From Oscillospiraceae bacterium (lineage in GTDB: Bacteria; Bacillota_A; Clostridia; Oscillospirales; WRJC01): a stretch of 9,296 bases of DNA. How positions within the stretch are numbered: position 1 is the first letter of the stretch; each line of letters begins with the position of its first letter. Shown here piece by piece: positions 5,789 through 9,296 of the stretch. Under the pieces are notes generated by a model, which was not told where the DNA came from, searched no databases, and saw only the letters and a list, made by a program, of their open reading frames with translations. The DNA lies in NCBI GenBank assembly GCA_009785015.1, contig WQXD01000134.1, forward strand, positions 1-9,296, written 5' to 3'. The position numbers and the translations under genes were made by a program.

Positions 5789-7573
5789 TTAACTCCACAA
5801 ATCATATTCCGGCAGTATGCGCGGTGTTTTGTGAAACAGCGGAATTTTGCCTTCGCCTGCCGCGGGACGGCAGCCTGTCACGCTGTTCCCGAGCCAGTCA
5901 AATTCCACCTTCAAATCCGGGGCGCTGACCGGCCATACCTGCGATACATGAGTAAATGTTACGAGAGGCCATATCATGCGGATGACATCTCCCTCTTTGG
6001 CCTCTATTGCGGCATATGGGGCTCCCGTTTCCCATGAAATTTCGGATTTTACGCCGTTTATTTCAAGTCCTGCGTCTTTTTTGTCAACCCAATGAGGCAC
6101 GCGTATATATACTTTTCCGGTTACAGCGGGAACAACTTCCGCTCCCCCGCAGCCCGGAAACAAAGATCTGATTTCGCATAATTCATTTTTCAGGGAAAAA
6201 GGCATATGTATATATAATCCGCCGGATAAGAATCCGTTTTCACCCTCCATCACGGCGGCGGCGCGGTATGTCGTATAGATAGCGCGCATCCCCTCGGGGG
6301 CGCAGCACCCGAAAATACAAAACCCGGAAACTCCCCCGAGAAGCTCGTTTTCATAGTCGTTTATACCCGAACCGCCTATTATCGCGCCCTGAATACGCTT
6401 TAACAACTCTATCTGCCCATCCAATTCTTCTGGCGTTCTGTCCCCGTGAACCCTGCGGTAATACGCCTCCATCTCGGGCGTCAGGATAAACTGCAGATTG
6501 ACTATATAATTCCTGAAAAAGCGTTCGGCGTAATCGAAATATTCGGGATAACCGGCGCGGCCTAAAATAGCCGCCACGGAAATCATATCGGATACCGCGC
6601 AGGTTTCGCAGCAGTTGTCAGGCAGGGCGGGAAACCAGCCCGTGCCGGTGCCGCGGCTCATCATCCAATCAAAACTGCGTTTCGCGAATTCGATATACTT
6701 TTTTTCGCCTGTGGCAAGGCCGAGCTCGGCTATGCCCCATACGCAGTGCATCGTCGCGTGCGAATGGCCGATATTTCCGGCAGGATCAACAAATGAGCCG
6801 TCGCTGCAAAAAACCATGCTTTTGGGGAGACGGCTTTCCATGATGCCTTTGGCGGCGGCTCTGGCAAATTCAAGCGCGCTTGAATCGCCGGTTATCTTGT
6901 AGTAGTCCAAAATCGGCCCGACTGCGGGAGCGTGGTGCGTATTCCAGTAATTTCCGGCATTGGCGTTATCCCTGTCGACCGGTCCCATGCCGTTGGGGGC
7001 ATAGCAGAAATCAACGCCTTTTTCGTCTTTGCCCCATACAAACAGTTCTCTCAGCCCGGCCATGATTTTTGTTGCGAGCTCGAGCCGCTTAATATTTTTG
7101 CTCCGCCTGTAATCCTCGCACAGCGAGCGCAGGATTTTCAAAGTTCCCCATACATGAATGATATTGTCTTGTTCGCTGTAAACCGCATCCGGCAAATCCT
7201 CCCTGTAGCAGCCTCCGTGCGCGATGGCACGTCCTTTGCCGTCTATATAGCTTCTCATGCGTTCGTGATATTTTTCTTCAATATCGCCGGCAAAATCGCC
7301 GCCGGCTATATCGCGCATGTAAAACCATTCCCAATCCATGCGCGCGTCGGTATCGCAGTTGACAATCGGGTCGTCGCCTTCCCGCACGGAGGGGAACCGC
7401 AGCGGAAATACCTGAAATACCGGCTGATAATCATGCTCCGGTTTGGGGGAACGGGACAAATAATTCATAGCCCACGCGGCCATTTTTTTGAGGCTGATAT
7501 CACCGCAGCGCGATATGCCTTCAGCCTTGTATTTTATGCCGGTTATTTCGCCGTTGATACCCGATATTTGCAT
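5789..7573 (-). CDS. GH127-like glycosidase (putative beta-L-arabinofuranosidase superfamily), copy A
   Basis: A 594-residue soluble protein without a signal peptide, so probably cytoplasmic. It has an N-terminal (alpha/alpha)-barrel-like region, including GNYWNTHHAPAVGP and TMHCVWGIAELGLATG, then a C-terminal beta-sandwich part (GGLYIHMPFS, VYIRVPHWV). The thiol-zinc signature of GH127 is visible as Glu323-Thr-Cys325 and Cys423-Cys424 in GCCAPEGMRAIY. In the Bifidobacterium enzyme HypBA1 these correspond to Glu338, Cys340, the nucleophile Cys417 and Cys418. The acid/base glutamate expected about 16 residues before the first zinc ligand is not evident; that stretch reads RGTGTGWFPALP. It may therefore be a distinct subfamily with another substrate or acid. 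It is clearly homologous to the next gene upstream (7601-9296). The start is supported by GGGAGG at 7583-7588, 9 nt from the ATG. Confidence 0.78.
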   Translation of the reverse strand: MQISGINGEITGIKYKAEGISRCGDISLKKMAAWAMNYLSRSPKPEHDYQPVFQVFPLRFPSVREGDDPIVNCDTDARMDWEWFYMRDIAGGDFAGDIEEKYHERMRSYIDGKGRAIAHGGCYREDLPDAVYSEQDNIIHVWGTLKILRSLCEDYRRSKNIKRLELATKIMAGLRELFVWGKDEKGVDFCYAPNGMGPVDRDNANAGNYWNTHHAPAVGPILDYYKITGDSSALEFARAAAKGIMESRLPKSMVFCSDGSFVDPAGNIGHSHATMHCVWGIAELGLATGEKKYIEFAKRSFDWMMSRGTGTGWFPALPDNCCETCAVSDMISVAAILGRAGYPEYFDYAERFFRNYIVNLQFILTPEMEAYYRRVHGDRTPEELDGQIELLKRIQGAIIGGSGINDYENELLGGVSGFCIFGCCAPEGMRAIYTTYRAAAVMEGENGFLSGGLYIHMPFSLKNELCEIRSLFPGCGGAEVVPAVTGKVYIRVPHWVDKKDAGLEINGVKSEISWETGAPYAAIEAKEGDVIRMIWPLVTFTHVSQVWPVSAPDLKVEFDWLGNSVTGCRPAAGEGKIPLFHKTPRILPEYDLWS

Positions 7574-7582
7574 TTTTATTTT

Positions 7583-7588
7583 CCTCCC
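7583..7588 (-). promoter_or_regulatory. Strong ribosome binding site of GH127-like copy A
   Basis: GGGAGG on the minus strand, 9 nt before the ATG at 7573, inside the 27-nt gap between the two glycosidase genes. There is no room for a promoter or terminator, so the genes are likely co-transcribed. Confidence 0.75.
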
Positions 7589-7600
7589 AAAATCAATAAA

Positions 7601-9296
7601 TCAATATACCGTACCGCCGTAAAGCGGAAGAAATTCGCCCTCCGGTTCCACGCCGACCACAGTGCCCCCCACCCAATGGTAACGGTATTTGGCCGCCGGC
7701 TGCCCGTGCGGCTGCACGCTCACGCTCTGCCAAAATTCGGCGAGCGGGTATGTGACCGCGAGGCAGTCGCCTGCCCTGACGCCGCCGAAGGCCACATAGG
7801 CGTTTGACGCGCCGCCCCAGCGTACAGCCGTCGCCTCGCCGTTTACATACGCGGCGACGTTCTCTTTTTGCGTCCACGCCGGAACGCGGATGTAATACGC
7901 GCCCTCTTTTTTGGCGGTGACGTCAAGGCGCCCCTCTTCCGGCAGGCCCGAAACGACCCCTGCCTCCGGTGTTTCGACTGAATACGGCAGGTTTATATAT
8001 ACGCCGCCGCCGGTGTTCTGCACGGCGTACTTCCACGCGTAGTATATAGCCCGCATGCCCTCGGGCGGACAGCAGCCCATCATGTCGAAGAACATGTTCC
8101 TGTTTTCCGGTTCCATGTCCACCCGGCCGAAATGGTTCATCTCTTTCGGCAGATAAAAGACCTTGGAATTGGGCGACAGAGCGGAGATATACCCGCCCTC
8201 CATTCCGCGCAGAAACGCCAAAGCTCCCTCTATCGCGCCGCTCTCCGCGTTTTTGTGGATTTCACGGTATGCCGCTTCGAATTCGGGCGTGAGCTCGAAC
8301 AGCGCGGGGGCGAAATAGTTGCGCATTGACCGGTCGATGCGGTCGAACAGGTTTGTATATCCCGACAGCGCCAGCCACAGTTCGACCTCCAGCATATCGG
8401 CGTTCAGGCAGGTTTCGGAATGGTTGCTGTGTTCGTTTAAGTCGCGTATTTCGGGCAGCCAGCCCGTGTCCAAGGCCCATAAGCGGTAAAAATCGTAAAT
8501 CTCCCTGACCCATTCGGTGTACCGGGCGTTGCCGGTCATATACGCGAATTGCGCCATGCCGCGCACGTCGTGCAACTGCAAATGGTTGTGACCGTTTATC
8601 CCGCCGTCTTCGCGGTGAAGGTGGTGGGGCGTCTTGTCCGATACGAAACCTTCGGCAAGCTCCGTCAGCAAGAGAAAACATTCCGGGTCCGCGGTGATAT
8701 TGTAATATTCGCACAGAGAGCTCATGACCGGCGGATAATGCCCCTGATAACCGCCTATGGATTTATGGTTTTCGACATCAAAACAAAGCCCGCCGTCGGG
8801 AAAATACGCGTAACCGTTTTCACGCGCCGCGCAGTCCGCAATCCCCAAAAACAAAACCCGCATGACGTCAAGGCTGTCCGTCTGGCCGTCGATATAGCGG
8901 TCGCATTCGCTCTGCAGCAGCTTGCCCGTGGACCACAGCGAGGGATGGTCTTCATCGCCGGGTATGCCCGTGCAGTAGCCCTTGTTCCAGCACATTCCGC
9001 CGAAATCGCCGCCGGTATGTATATATGAGACAAGCCGCTTGTGCACCGCTTCCTGTTCGGCCCTGCCATCTTCCGACGGATATATCCGGCGCATCATATT
9101 GAAAGCTATATCGTTGCGGTTTTCGGTATCTCCTATGGATATGGGGTCGGTATAGAGCGGATGGGTTTTTATGTCCGGCCGGTGCGGCCAAGGTCCCAGC
9201 GGCGTGAAAGAGAACCGGCATTCATAGCCGTTTTCGGGGTCGGGGTTGTTTTTGAGATAGTTCAGCGCTTTTTGCGCCATCAGCGCGAAATCCACC
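7601..9296 (-). CDS. GH127-like glycosidase, copy B (5'-partial)
   Basis: At least 564 residues of a second GH127-like enzyme, open to the right window edge. The GTG at 9295 is just the last codon in view. Alignment by eye of its first visible residues (ALMAQKALNYL) with residues 29-39 of copy A suggests roughly 25-30 residues are missing. Numbering from the codon at 9295, the zinc-thiol signature is Glu294-Thr-Cys296 in NHSETC and Cys408-Cys409 in GCCPPEGMRAIYYAW. The beta-rich C-terminal part contains GGGVYINLPYS and YYIRVPAWTQ. Upstream of the first zinc ligand it reads TGWLPEIRDLNEHSNHSE, where a glutamate might serve as the acid/base, unlike in copy A. GC content appears higher than in copy A. 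The expected reaction is release of beta-L-arabinofuranose or a related sugar by a cysteine nucleophile; substrate is not proven. Confidence 0.78.
   Translation of the reverse strand, partial: VDFALMAQKALNYLKNNPDPENGYECRFSFTPLGPWPHRPDIKTHPLYTDPISIGDTENRNDIAFNMMRRIYPSEDGRAEQEAVHKRLVSYIHTGGDFGGMCWNKGYCTGIPGDEDHPSLWSTGKLLQSECDRYIDGQTDSLDVMRVLFLGIADCAARENGYAYFPDGGLCFDVENHKSIGGYQGHYPPVMSSLCEYYNITADPECFLLLTELAEGFVSDKTPHHLHREDGGINGHNHLQLHDVRGMAQFAYMTGNARYTEWVREIYDFYRLWALDTGWLPEIRDLNEHSNHSETCLNADMLEVELWLALSGYTNLFDRIDRSMRNYFAPALFELTPEFEAAYREIHKNAESGAIEGALAFLRGMEGGYISALSPNSKVFYLPKEMNHFGRVDMEPENRNMFFDMMGCCPPEGMRAIYYAWKYAVQNTGGGVYINLPYSVETPEAGVVSGLPEEGRLDVTAKKEGAYYIRVPAWTQKENVAAYVNGEATAVRWGGASNAYVAFGGVRAGDCLAVTYPLAEFWQSVSVQPHGQPAAKYRYHWVGGTVVGVEPEGEFLPLYGGTVY

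Noticed and set aside
6932..7807. Plus-strand open frame of 291 codons spanning the junction of the two GH127-like genes.
   Set aside because: Antisense shadow of both glycosidase genes, without a family signature or ribosome binding site.

Overview
The window looks like chromosome from an anaerobic, plant-glycan-degrading member of the Clostridia (Bacillota), probably an uncultured gut or rumen lineage. This is inferred from three things: strong purine-rich Shine-Dalgarno (SD) sites, lipobox-type lipoproteins with no outer-membrane uptake genes, and a solute-binding protein of the clostridial/Paenibacillus sugar-binding type. No marker gene is present, so the taxonomic call is soft.

Layout: two gene sets converge on a short intergenic island. 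On the plus strand are a GH36 alpha-galactosidase (5' end outside the window, 2-2047), a uroporphyrinogen-decarboxylase-superfamily protein (2055-3206) and an ABC-type solute-binding lipoprotein (3237-4733). On the minus strand, read from the right edge leftward, are two paralogous GH127-like glycosidases (9296-7601, 5' end outside the window; 7573-5789) and a small lipoprotein of unknown function (5775-5323). Both sets have short gaps (7 and 30 nt; 27 and 13 nt) and read as operons. Together they suggest capture and trimming of a galactose- and arabinose-containing glycan: binding at the membrane, then removal of alpha-galactosyl and probably beta-L-arabinofuranosyl (or related) ends inside the cell. 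No permease, ATPase or regulator is visible; these may lie outside the window.

The most unusual part is the island between the two convergent operons (about 4734-5322). A 97-residue GIY-YIG nuclease gene (4878-5171) is boxed by a near-perfect 38-bp inverted repeat (4824-4861 and 5171-5208, 36 of 38 positions complementary). A further direct copy lies just outside the left arm (4799-4827). The left arm ends one base before the gene's SD site and the right arm begins at the last base of its stop codon. The gene has about 35% GC by hand count, clearly below its neighbours. I read this as a minimal mobile or self-spreading unit: a nuclease gene carried between copies of a short dispersed repeat, loosely comparable to REP elements with their RAYT transposases but with a GIY-YIG enzyme. 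That mechanism is inference; the arrangement itself is directly visible.

No tRNA, rRNA, CRISPR array or convincing promoter was found. No gene-free stretch exceeds about 150 bases.
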